Positions 30,802 to 38,931 of a stretch of 64,000 bases of DNA are shown in pieces. Origin of the DNA: Prochlorococcus sp. AG-402-L23 (GTDB lineage Bacteria; Cyanobacteriota; Cyanobacteriia; PCC-6307; Cyanobiaceae); the NCBI GenBank assembly GCA_003216635.1, contig QCIO01000007.1, positions 1-64,000 of the forward strand, given 5' to 3'. Both the position numbers and the translations under genes were made by a program. The notes below the pieces were generated by a model that worked only from the letters and a program-made list of their open reading frames with translations, made no database searches and was not told the origin of the DNA. Position 1 is the first letter of the stretch, and each line of letters begins with the position of its first letter.

Positions 30802-31275
30802 ATGTTAAGTAAATTCATCAATTCTTTTCTAAATAAAAAATCCCCAATGACAGTCCATGCTCACTGTGACGGTCCTTGTGGTGTTTACGACCCAGCATCT
30901 ACGAGAGTTGCAGCTGAAGCAGTTTTATCAATGACAAAAAAACTTATTGCATTAGAAGCTCCTTCTAGCACTGATTCAGCAGAGTGGGCTGCATACAGTA
31001 ATACATTTTCTAGATATGTTGCAGTTAAAGAAGAGCAAGCAAAAGAAACAAAGAAAGAAATTCTAATTTTATGGACAGATTACTTTAAACCAGTTCACTT
31101 AGAAACTTATCCAGACTTACATGAAACCATTTGGAAGGCGGCCAAATTATGCAGTGCATGCAAAGTTAATATTGAATTAGCTCAAGCTGAAGAACTTATG
31201 AGTTATGTAGAAAAGATTCATAGTATTTTCTGGGCTTCAAAAGGAAGATCAGACGCTTTTGTAAAAGCTAGTTAA
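30802..31275 (+). CDS. sodN: Nickel superoxide dismutase
   Basis: A 157-aa precursor with a propeptide of about 20 residues ending in VHA, followed by the mature nickel hook HCDGPCGVY (residues 21-29). His1, Cys2 and Cys6 of the mature protein are all present. It dismutates superoxide without iron. The maturation protease gene sodX and a nickel permease follow, making a local nickel-SOD module. Confidence 0.97.
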   Translation: MLSKFINSFLNKKSPMTVHAHCDGPCGVYDPASTRVAAEAVLSMTKKLIALEAPSSTDSAEWAAYSNTFSRYVAVKEEQAKETKKEILILWTDYFKPVHLETYPDLHETIWKAAKLCSACKVNIELAQAEELMSYVEKIHSIFWASKGRSDAFVKAS

Positions 31276-31358
31276 CCAGAATTATTTTCAAAAGTTTTTT
31301 TGATTTTATTTTATTTTTTTTAGGTTTAAGAAAAACTGCCATTATTAGTGGTGAGTCG

Positions 31359-31676
31359 ATGTTACCTTACCTAAAAGAAGGGGATATTGTATTCTTTAAA
31401 AAATATAAAAAGAATAAATCAATACTTAAAAATCGACAAATAGTTATTTTTAATCATCCACTTAAAAATAAAAACCTAATAAAAAGAATAAATTCAGTGA
31501 ATCAAAATAATATTGAGGTTATTGGCGACAATCTTGAATTTAGCGAAGATAGTAATAAATTTGGATTAATCAATAACGAAAAAATAATTGGGATTGTCAC
31601 CTCTAAATTAATTATTCCTAAATTAAAAAATTTTTTAATTCAAAAAAACAGAAGCACTTCTTTGAATCCAAAATAA
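31359..31676 (+). CDS. sodX: SodX-like Ni-SOD propeptide peptidase; true start uncertain, upstream of 31359
   Basis: An S26 signal-peptidase-like protein expected to trim the SodN propeptide. The first AUG (31359) is inside the active-site motif: the frame continues upstream as ISGES-MLP, so the catalytic Ser before Met would be lost. The open frame extends back to about 31272 and reads LFFLGLRKTAIISGES, a plausible membrane anchor, but it has no AUG/GUG/UUG. Either an ATT start (31281/31284) is used, or the T8 run at 31314-31321 is one base short of a TTG start at 31300. Its 3' end overlaps the nickel permease by 42 bp. Confidence 0.7.
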   Translation: MLPYLKEGDIVFFKKYKKNKSILKNRQIVIFNHPLKNKNLIKRINSVNQNNIEVIGDNLEFSEDSNKFGLINNEKIIGIVTSKLIIPKLKNFLIQKNRSTSLNPK

Positions 31677-32306
31677 TCCCAAAGAAAAGGAAAGCCCTCC
31701 TGCTACAGCTATTAATCTTTTAATAAATTTTTGACTTGCTTTAAAGGTGGTAAAAGATATTAAACAAGTAAAAAGATTCATACTTATTAGTGAACCAATC
31801 AAATATGAAATCAAATATAAGCAAGCGCTTGTTAAAGGTAGTGCTAAAGCAGGAAGAACTGCAAGAAAATGTGAACCTCCAGCTATACCGTGTAGCAAGC
31901 CTAAACCAGTCAAAGCATGTGAGTGCTTATTATTATTTTTTTGTTCCTTAACATGAAAGTGAAAGTGACGATGGGCAATTCCATTCTCATGCTTATGGGA
32001 ATGCGAATGGATACTTAATTGAAAAGAATTTTTTATAGCAAATACTCCAACAATTAGAAGAGAAATTCCAACTAGGAATTCGGCAATATTAGAAAATTTA
32101 TTTAATGGCGTAATATCCTTAATAAAAATCGCTAGAAAAGCTAACAAGAGGACACCTGAAGAGTGTCCTAAGCCCCATGAGAAACTATTTTTAAGAGCTT
32201 TTTGGGGATTATTAATCGCTGCTGGTACCATTGCAATTAGATGATCAGCGCCACTAACTACATGCACGAATCCTGCAACTATACCTGTTAAAATTACAGC
32301 CTGCAT
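31635..32306 (-). CDS. Putative nickel permease (NicO/UreH-like)
   Basis: A 223-aa membrane protein with about six TM helices. It has HVVSGADHLIAM near the N terminus and HGIAGGSHFLAVLP in the second half, His-containing helices typical of nickel/cobalt exporter-importer families. A central hydrophilic loop is rich in histidine (HSHSHKH, HRHFHFH, HSH), consistent with metal binding. Adjacency to sodN/sodX suggests nickel supply to Ni-SOD. Direction of transport is not proven. It overlaps sodX by 42 bp. Confidence 0.82.
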   Translation of the reverse strand: MQAVILTGIVAGFVHVVSGADHLIAMVPAAINNPQKALKNSFSWGLGHSSGVLLLAFLAIFIKDITPLNKFSNIAEFLVGISLLIVGVFAIKNSFQLSIHSHSHKHENGIAHRHFHFHVKEQKNNNKHSHALTGLGLLHGIAGGSHFLAVLPALALPLTSACLYLISYLIGSLISMNLFTCLISFTTFKASQKFIKRLIAVAGGLSFSLGLFWIQRSASVFLN

Positions 32307-32361
32307 ATATATTCAGTACAACTCTGTTTATTTAATTTTATAGCACGATTTGAAGTCAATA

Positions 32362-33249
32362 TTAAATTGAGTTAAATAATTTCTTGAACGATTGTTCAAT
32401 ATCAGTTTCTCTCATAAAAGTTTCACCAATTAATACTCCCTTGATTCCAATAGATCTAAGTGATTCTAAATCTTCGGCACAATTAATTCCAGATTCACTT
32501 ATGGGAATAATTTTTTGTTTTAAAAATATATCTGCATATGTATGCATCAATTCTATTGATATTTTTAAATCCGTTTTAAAAGTCTTTAAGTCCCTATTAT
32601 TTATTCCAATCAAATTAAAAGATTTTAACTTTAGAATCCTTTCTAATTCATTAGAGTTATGGACTTCAACAAGAACACTCATCTTTAAATTATCAGCAAT
32701 TTTCTTTAAATAAATTAAATCGTCATCACTTAAAATCGCAGCGATTAATAATATTGCATCAGCACCAGATACCCTTGCTTTATAAATCTGATAAGCAGAA
32801 ATAATAAAATCTTTGCAGAGTAGAGGGAGATTAGTTGATCTCCTTACAGTTTCGAGTATTTCATAACTACCTTGAAAAAACCTTTTATCGGTAAGTACTG
32901 AGATACATGATGCACCTAATCCTTCATAACATATAGCTATGTTTTCAGGGTTAAAATCTTTTCTAATAACTCCTTTACTAGGACTAGCTTTTTTTATTTC
33001 GGCAATAACTCCTGGTTTTATTTTTGACTCCAAAATATTTTTATAAAAATCTTTGGGAGTAGGAAGTTTTTCAATCTTTTTGATGAGATCTTCTAAAGAG
33101 ACTATTTTTTTAAAATTCTTAATTTCAATATCCTTGTGCCATACAATTTCTTCCAGAATATTTTTTGCTTGTGCTTCTCTATGAGGTACAGCATATTCTA
33201 AATTTTCTACCCTTACTGTTGGATTTGGTGGCCTGCGTCTTATCTCCAT
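32362..33249 (-). CDS. trpC: Indole-3-glycerol-phosphate synthase
   Basis: A 295-aa TIM-barrel enzyme of tryptophan synthesis. It shows the characteristic [31 protein letters not shown] and SESGI segments. The N-terminal extension of about 35 residues is typical of cyanobacterial copies. It is 12 bp downstream of lpd on the same strand. Confidence 0.96.
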   Translation of the reverse strand: MEIRRRPPNPTVRVENLEYAVPHREAQAKNILEEIVWHKDIEIKNFKKIVSLEDLIKKIEKLPTPKDFYKNILESKIKPGVIAEIKKASPSKGVIRKDFNPENIAICYEGLGASCISVLTDKRFFQGSYEILETVRRSTNLPLLCKDFIISAYQIYKARVSGADAILLIAAILSDDDLIYLKKIADNLKMSVLVEVHNSNELERILKLKSFNLIGINNRDLKTFKTDLKISIELMHTYADIFLKQKIIPISESGINCAEDLESLRSIGIKGVLIGETFMRETDIEQSFKKLFNSI

Positions 33250-33261
33250 TAATTTTAGAAA

Positions 33262-34701
33262 TTATTTTATTTGAGAAGCCGCTTGTTTATATGCGACCTC
33301 AACTACTTCACTAAGAGTAGGATGAGTATGAACTTCTTTAGATAATTCAATTACATCTTGGTTCCTTGAAATAGCGTTCGAAATTTCTTGAATTAAATCA
33401 GCTGCATGTAACCCAAAAATATGAGCACCTAATACTTTCCCATTATCTTTGTTGAAAATCAACTTTAGCAATCCGTCACTCTCCAATTCAGCCAAAGCTT
33501 TTGAATTAGCCTTAAAGAAACTTTTGACAACTCCCAAAGTAAAATTTTCTTTTGCAGATATCTCTTTAGCTTCAACTTCAGAGAGACCAACTGAACTTAT
33601 CTCTGGGTGAGTAAAGGTTGCTGCAGGGATACTTTTATAGTTAATTTCGACATTACCACCGCAAATATTATCAACAGCAATAGTACCCTGTGCTGCAGCT
33701 GTATGGGCAAGCATTAGTTTGCCCGTTACATCTCCAACAGCCCAAATGTTAGGTATTATTTCATCACCATTCATAACTCTCATTTGATCATCTACTGGAA
33801 TGAAACCTTTTACTGTTTCGATACCAACCGACTCAAGATTTAAGTTATTACTATTTGGACTTCTGCCAGTTGCAACTAGTACAGCGTCAACTTCTAAAGT
33901 TTCTACAACTTCCTTAGATTTTGCATCCGTCAGTTCTATTTTTACAGGGCATCCAGGTATTATTTTTGTCGCAAAGACATTTGATTTTGTGTCTATATCT
34001 CTTGCTTGAATAAGGTTCTTCTTGGCAATTTTAGTGATGTCTGGATCAAATGTTGGCATAATATTCTCCAAAGCCTCGATCATGGTAACTTCACAACCAA
34101 GCGCGGTATAAACATCAGCAAATTCTAGTCCTATATATCCGCTTCCAATAATTGCTATCCATCTTGGAAGCCACTCAAGTTTAACCGCATCATCACTAGT
34201 AAATACGGTCCTATTATCCAAAGTTATTCCACGTGGCACAAAAGGAGAAGAGCCTGTTGCTATAACAATATTCTTACATGTGAAAATTTTATCAATTCCG
34301 TTTTTATCTCTTACACCTACTTTTTGATTTCCTTCAATTCTTCCAATGCCCAAAATAATTTCAACTCCACTCCTTTTAAGAGTTTTTGTTAAATTTTCTC
34401 TAACATTTAAGACTAAATTATTTGCATGATCTGCAATTTTTGATCTCTCGAACCTTACTGGTGAAGCATGTATACCAAATTTAGCTAAATGTTCATAATC
34501 AGCTATTTCTCTAACTTTTCCACTTGCAGCCAAAAGAGCTTTAGATGGAACACAACCTTTGTTAACACAAGTGCCTCCCATGTCAGAAGATTCTACTATT
34601 GCGACTTTCAGTCCCTTACCAGCAGCATGTTTAGCGGCATCAAAACCTCCATATCCTGCTCCTATTACGATTAAATCAAAATCAAAACTTGAATCAGTCA
34701 C
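33262..34701 (-). CDS. lpd: Dihydrolipoamide dehydrogenase (E3)
   Basis: A 479-aa flavoprotein that reoxidises lipoamide in the pyruvate dehydrogenase complex and the glycine cleavage system. It has FAD GAGYGG (14-19), the redox disulfide Cys45/Cys50 in GGTCVNKGC, an NAD-binding GSGYIG, and the C-terminal HTHPTLSEVV with the catalytic His-Glu pair. It is 11 bp downstream of the SpoU methyltransferase; trpC follows. Confidence 0.96.
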   Translation of the reverse strand: MTDSSFDFDLIVIGAGYGGFDAAKHAAGKGLKVAIVESSDMGGTCVNKGCVPSKALLAASGKVREIADYEHLAKFGIHASPVRFERSKIADHANNLVLNVRENLTKTLKRSGVEIILGIGRIEGNQKVGVRDKNGIDKIFTCKNIVIATGSSPFVPRGITLDNRTVFTSDDAVKLEWLPRWIAIIGSGYIGLEFADVYTALGCEVTMIEALENIMPTFDPDITKIAKKNLIQARDIDTKSNVFATKIIPGCPVKIELTDAKSKEVVETLEVDAVLVATGRSPNSNNLNLESVGIETVKGFIPVDDQMRVMNGDEIIPNIWAVGDVTGKLMLAHTAAAQGTIAVDNICGGNVEINYKSIPAATFTHPEISSVGLSEVEAKEISAKENFTLGVVKSFFKANSKALAELESDGLLKLIFNKDNGKVLGAHIFGLHAADLIQEISNAISRNQDVIELSKEVHTHPTLSEVVEVAYKQAASQIK

Positions 34702-34712
34702 TTTTTATTTAT

Positions 34713-35555
34713 TTATTTAGAGGTGTATGCGACTCTTTTTCGTTCTAGTAATAACGGAACTGCAACACAAGCCACATTCAATGATTCTACAAGCTCACTA
34801 TGCGGAATTGTAATTGTTTCATTAAAAGCTTCTTGAATTTTTTTATGAATACCTTGACCTTCATTACCCAAAATTAATGCGGTACGTCTAGACCAATCAA
34901 CTTCCCAGTAAGGTTTTGAAGCTTTTTTTGAACTCTCATTATGGCTACTAGTAGAGAGAATCTTAAATCCTACATTTGATAATTCAGACAAAGACTTAAG
35001 TAAAGAATTTAATATTTCTTCTTCAATTCCATCAAATCTTAAAAATGGCAGATGAAAAACTGCACCTGAGGATGCTCTTAATACCTTTTGGCCTAATGGG
35101 TGCGCACCTCCAGCTAAAAAAATTGCATTCACACCCGCAGCTAAAGCAGTTCTAAATAGATTACCCATATTCCCAGGATCTTGAATCCTGTCGAGAACAA
35201 GAACAAAATCATGTTTTATATTAAATTGATAATTAGGTATTGCTGAAATCTCTACTAAAGCTGCTATCCCATCTGGATTAATTGTTGAAATAGCAGATGC
35301 CAAGACTTCCTCTGAGACAATATTTATTAATGACTGATGAAATTTTTTGCTTAGATTTTGATTCTTTCTTAGCCATTTTTCGGTAACTAAAATCTTAGAG
35401 GGATTTTTTCCAGACTTCAGCAATTCTTCAATGAGATGAGTACCCTCTATGCAAAAAAAGTCTTTATCTTTTGGAGATGATCCTCTTTTAAATGATCTAA
35501 ATCTTTTAACTAGATTATTGTTTTTACTAGTTATTTTTAAAAAAGTATTTTCTAT
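34713..35555 (-). CDS. SpoU/TrmH-family RNA 2'-O-methyltransferase, non-canonical start
   Basis: The C-terminal SPOUT domain has LVLDRIQDPGNMGN, LILGNEGQG and ESLNVACVAV. The first canonical start (TTG 35423) gives 236 aa but would cut the N-terminal substrate-binding domain. Reading further upstream gives ITSKNNNLVKRFRS and FFCIEGTHLIEELLK, clearly the family's start. That stretch contains no AUG, GUG or UUG in frame before a stop near 35583. I set the start at an ATA codon (35555, giving 280 aa); another ATA at 35534 is possible. Lpd and trpC follow downstream. Confidence 0.75.
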   Translation of the reverse strand: MENTFLKITSKNNNLVKRFRSFKRGSSPKDKDFFCIEGTHLIEELLKSGKNPSKILVTEKWLRKNQNLSKKFHQSLINIVSEEVLASAISTINPDGIAALVEISAIPNYQFNIKHDFVLVLDRIQDPGNMGNLFRTALAAGVNAIFLAGGAHPLGQKVLRASSGAVFHLPFLRFDGIEEEILNSLLKSLSELSNVGFKILSTSSHNESSKKASKPYWEVDWSRRTALILGNEGQGIHKKIQEAFNETITIPHSELVESLNVACVAVPLLLERKRVAYTSK

Positions 35556-35744
35556 GAGTAATTTGAAAAATTTGTTATCAACTATATTTTAATTACATAA
35601 ATATTTTGATCAATTATTTATTAAATTTTTATTTCCCAAGAAATCAAAACATACATTTTCACTTTTAATTAATATTCATGACGTTACATAGGGTGGACTT
35701 AATATTATTAGTTTGTCATGATGAGCCTAATAAATTAAGTCTTA

Positions 35745-37115
35745 ATGATTTGCGGAAGCAAAACGAAGTCATATCTTAAATCGCAAAATTTAAAGATTCT
35801 TGGCCAAGGCAAGTTAAATGGAATAGTTGAAATAAGTGGTGCTAAGAATTCCGCCTTAGTTTTATTAGCCTCATCATTGCTAACTAATGAAAAAATAATT
35901 CTTGAAAATGTACCTTTTCTCACTGATATTGAAAAGATGGGGAATATCCTAAAGAATTTAGGAGTGAATTTAGTTCGTAAAAACAATCAACTAGAAATAG
36001 ATCCAACAACTATTTCGATTAAAGAACTTCCATATGAACTTGTTAAAGGATTAAGAGCTAGTTTCTTTTGTATAGGTGCACTATTAACTAAATTTGGAGA
36101 AGCTCAAGTACCGTTACCAGGTGGATGCAATATTGGTTCAAGGCCAATAGACGAGCACATTAATGGACTAATCGCATTAGGAGCAGAAATTATTATTGAA
36201 GAGGGAATTGTCAAGGCAAAAACAAGGGGGAACAAAAATAGACTCAATGGAACTTATATTAAATTAAATTGTCCAAGTGTAGGTGCGACTGAAACTTTAA
36301 TAATGGCAGCATCTTTAGCCAAAGGAAGAACTACTATTGAAAATGCTGCTAGAGAGCCTGAAGTTCAAGATTTATGCCAAATGCTTAATAAAATGGGGGC
36401 AAAAATTTATGACTCCGGTAAAGAAACAATTATTATTGATGGTGTTAATAAGCTTTGCGGATGTACCCATAAAGTAATTCCAGACCGAATAGAAGCTGGA
36501 ACTTTTCTAATAGCTGCTGCTGCAACTTCCTCTTCAATAACAATTTCTCCAGTAATCCCTCATCATCTTGAAGCTGTTACTAATAAGCTTCAAGAGAGTG
36601 GGAGTAAAATTACGATTAAAGGTAATTCGATTTCTATCAAGAGTAAAGAGATTAAAGGAGTAGATATTGAAACAGCTCCTTTTCCAGGATTTCCTACTGA
36701 TTTGCAGGCACCATTTACAGCTCTAATGACAATCGCAAATGGTGAATCAAAGATAACCGAAACAATTTTCGAAAACAGAATGAATCATATTTATTTACTT
36801 AATGAAATGGGCGCCCGTATAAAACTAAACAAAAACGTAGCTCATATCAAAGGTGTTAAAACAATTAATGGGATGAATCTAATTGGCTCAGATTTAAGGT
36901 CATCAGCTGCATTAATAATTGCAGGAATCGTCGCAAAAGGGAGTAGCAACATCTATGGATTAGAACATTTAGATAGAGGTTATGAAAATTTTGAATTAAA
37001 ACTAAAAAATTTAGGTATTAAAATAACTAGAGAGATCAGTAAAAGTAATTTTAAGGAGAATGGATATAAAATTGAATCTAAATCTGAGAATTTTTCAAAA
37101 CTCGAAGCAGCTTAG
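35745..37115 (+). CDS. murA: UDP-N-acetylglucosamine 1-carboxyvinyltransferase MurA
   Basis: A 456-aa enzyme for the first committed step of peptidoglycan synthesis. It has SGAKNSALVL (catalytic Lys34) and the loop PLPGGCNIGSRP with the fosfomycin-target Cys. The C-terminal tail (KSNFKENGYKIESKSENFSKLEAA, about 20 residues) exceeds the usual end. It is divergent from the SpoU gene over about 190 bp. Confidence 0.96.
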   Translation: MICGSKTKSYLKSQNLKILGQGKLNGIVEISGAKNSALVLLASSLLTNEKIILENVPFLTDIEKMGNILKNLGVNLVRKNNQLEIDPTTISIKELPYELVKGLRASFFCIGALLTKFGEAQVPLPGGCNIGSRPIDEHINGLIALGAEIIIEEGIVKAKTRGNKNRLNGTYIKLNCPSVGATETLIMAASLAKGRTTIENAAREPEVQDLCQMLNKMGAKIYDSGKETIIIDGVNKLCGCTHKVIPDRIEAGTFLIAAAATSSSITISPVIPHHLEAVTNKLQESGSKITIKGNSISIKSKEIKGVDIETAPFPGFPTDLQAPFTALMTIANGESKITETIFENRMNHIYLLNEMGARIKLNKNVAHIKGVKTINGMNLIGSDLRSSAALIIAGIVAKGSSNIYGLEHLDRGYENFELKLKNLGIKITREISKSNFKENGYKIESKSENFSKLEAA

Positions 37116-37151
37116 TCTTTACAGAGATATTTTAAAACCAAGAAAGTTGAT

Positions 37152-37262
37152 TCATACGTAAGCTATATTGATTAATGAAATACAACCCAAAAATAATATT
37201 AACAGAACTAGAAAGCGATTAGACCAAATTTTATTTAAACCATTAAATTTGAGTTCATTCAT
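37152..37262 (-). CDS. Mini membrane protein, 36 aa (second of a coupled pair)
   Basis: ATG to TGA, 36 codons. A short basic/amphipathic N terminus (MNELKFNGLNKIWSNR) is followed by a hydrophobic segment (FLVLLILFLGCISLINIAY, residues 17-35). It overlaps the upstream micro-ORF by 4 bp (ATGA), which suggests termination-reinitiation coupling. It resembles small photosynthesis-complex subunits in size and topology, but I recognise no known one. Confidence 0.5.
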   Translation of the reverse strand: MNELKFNGLNKIWSNRFLVLLILFLGCISLINIAYV

Positions 37263-37366
37263 GCCCAAGTTCCGCTATTAGATCCGAATGTTGTCAATAT
37301 AGTCACTGCAATAAAAAGATAAGGGACAAATTTAAAGGATAATTTTTTAGCTTGAGTTTTAGACAT
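37259..37366 (-). CDS. Mini membrane protein, 35 aa (first of a coupled pair)
   Basis: ATG to TGA, 35 codons. A basic start (MSKTQAKKLSFKF) precedes a single hydrophobic segment (VPYLFIAVTILTTFG) and a polar end (SNSGTWA). A tandem 11-bp repeat lies 16 bp upstream of the ATG and includes a TATAAT-like core. It is translated leftward, away from tRNA-Leu, and converges with murA. The family is unknown. Confidence 0.5.
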   Translation of the reverse strand: MSKTQAKKLSFKFVPYLFIAVTILTTFGSNSGTWA

Positions 37367-37381
37367 TTGTTTTTTATCAGA

Positions 37382-37403
37382 TATAACACAATTATAACAC
37401 AAT
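37382..37403. repeat. Perfect 11-bp tandem direct repeat upstream of the mini-protein pair
   Basis: Two adjacent copies of TATAACACAAT occur without mismatch (minus strand ATTGTGTTATA). The junction on the minus strand reads TTATAATTG, so a -10-like TATAAT lies within it. One-turn spacing of direct repeats is characteristic of OmpR/PhoB-type regulator sites. It is 16 bp from the start of the 35-aa gene. Confidence 0.6.
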
Positions 37404-37657
37404 ATTACTAATCATGAAGCTATCTCCCTTTAAATAAGACTTTTACTCGTATTTAATCACAAAAATGTATCATAACTGTTTAAATTTTCTTTTTTTACCT
37501 TATTTATTGTCAGCAAATTCAATAAATATAATTCTATATATTTAACGAAAAGATTAACTATCAACAAACGTTATCTTGATTACTAATCCTTGAACAAAAC
37601 AATAGTCAATAAGTTGATTTTTGTTATAATAAAAAAGTTCATTTTTTCAAAAGCCTT

Positions 37658-37739
37658 GGGAGCGTGGTGGAATTGGTAGACGCACCGCACTCAAAATGCG
37701 GCACCTTCGGGTATGTCGGTTCAAGTCCGACCGCTCCCA
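37658..37739 (+). tRNA. tRNA-Leu (anticodon CAA)
   Basis: A cloverleaf is visible. The acceptor GGGAGCG pairs with CGCTCCC, the anticodon stem is CCGCA/TGCGG with loop CTCAAAA (anticodon CAA), a variable arm is present (CACCTTCGGGTATG), and the T arm contains GGTTCAAGTCC. CCA is not encoded. A TATAAT at 37625-37630 may be the -10 box. The gene ends only 5 nt before the argD start codon. Confidence 0.95.
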
Positions 37740-37744
37740 CTTTG

Positions 37745-38920
37745 ATGAATACCTATAGTCGATTCGATATATCTTTCAAAAAAGGAAAAGGTTGTTGGCT
37801 ATGGGACAGTACAGGTAAAAAGTATCTTGATGCAGTTGCTGGTATCGCAACTTGTAGTCTTGGACATAGCGATAGAGTTTTAAGAAGGAGGCTATCAAAT
37901 CAACTAAAAAAGATTCAGCACATTTCCAATCTCTACAACATTGAAGAACAAGAACAATTAAGCAGAACTTTAACAAATATAAGTTGTGCCAAAAGCGTCT
38001 TCTTCTGCAACAGTGGTGCGGAAGCAAATGAATCAGCAATTAAATTAATTAAAAAATATGGTAATACAACAAATAAAGGTAAAGAATCAATTATTCTTGC
38101 AGCAGAATCTAGCTTTCATGGAAGGACGCTAGCAGCCTTGAGTGCTACTGGACAGCCCAAATATCAAAAAGGTTTCGAACCAATGATTCAAGGGTTCAAA
38201 TTTTTTAAATTTAACAATTTTGATTCGGTAAAAAAAATATTTGAGGAGTGTGAAAATAATGATCAAAAAATTTCCGGCGTTTTAGTTGAACCAATACAAG
38301 GAGAAGGTGGCGTAATTCCTGGAAGTAAAATATTTTTTAAAAGCCTGAGAGATATATGTGATAAATATAATTCTCTTCTCATTTTAGATGAGGTCCAAAG
38401 TGGAGTAGGTCGAACTGGAAAAATGTGGGGTTATGAGAATTTAGGAATTGAACCTGATGGATTCACCCTTGCTAAAGGATTAGGCGGAGGTCATGCAATT
38501 GGAGCATTATTAGTAAAAGAAAAAGCTAACATTTTTTTTCCAGGAGATCATGCAAGCACTTTTGGGGGGAACCCTTTCGCCTGTAAAGCTGCCCTAACTG
38601 TATTAGAAGAAATAAATAGAAGAAATCTTATCAATAATGTTTATCTAAGAGGGGAACAATTAAGTGCTGGATTTGAAGAATTGTCAAAAAAATTTCCTAA
38701 TATTATTACCGGAAAAAGAGGTTTAGGTTTAATACAAGGTCTTGTTATCAATGATGATTATGCTGATGCAAAAAAAATTACATTAAAAGCATTTGATAAA
38801 GGATTACTAGTAGTTCCTGCAGGAGGAAACGTTGTAAGGATTGTCCCACCATTAGTTATATCTCGAAGAGAAATTAATATTCTTTTGGATAAGCTAAATT
38901 CAATTTTTGAAGAGTTATAG
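37745..38920 (+). CDS. argD: Acetylornithine aminotransferase
   Basis: A 391-aa PLP enzyme of arginine biosynthesis (argF is in the same window). It has FFCNSGAEANESAIKL, ESSFHGRTLAA, DEVQSGVGRTG, and Lys in LAKGLGGGHAIGA. The start is the ATG at 37745 (MNTYSRFDI), matching the family N terminus. The frame happens to stay open through the tRNA-Leu upstream, which I do not count as coding. Only 5 nt separate it from the tRNA, so any processed mRNA would be nearly leaderless. Confidence 0.95.
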   Translation: MNTYSRFDISFKKGKGCWLWDSTGKKYLDAVAGIATCSLGHSDRVLRRRLSNQLKKIQHISNLYNIEEQEQLSRTLTNISCAKSVFFCNSGAEANESAIKLIKKYGNTTNKGKESIILAAESSFHGRTLAALSATGQPKYQKGFEPMIQGFKFFKFNNFDSVKKIFEECENNDQKISGVLVEPIQGEGGVIPGSKIFFKSLRDICDKYNSLLILDEVQSGVGRTGKMWGYENLGIEPDGFTLAKGLGGGHAIGALLVKEKANIFFPGDHASTFGGNPFACKAALTVLEEINRRNLINNVYLRGEQLSAGFEELSKKFPNIITGKRGLGLIQGLVINDDYADAKKITLKAFDKGLLVVPAGGNVVRIVPPLVISRREINILLDKLNSIFEEL

Positions 38921-38931
38921 CAATTTAAATT

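Noticed and set aside
37664-37744. Upstream extension of the argD frame
   Set aside because: This part is the tRNA-Leu gene; the ArgD family N terminus begins at the ATG at 37745.
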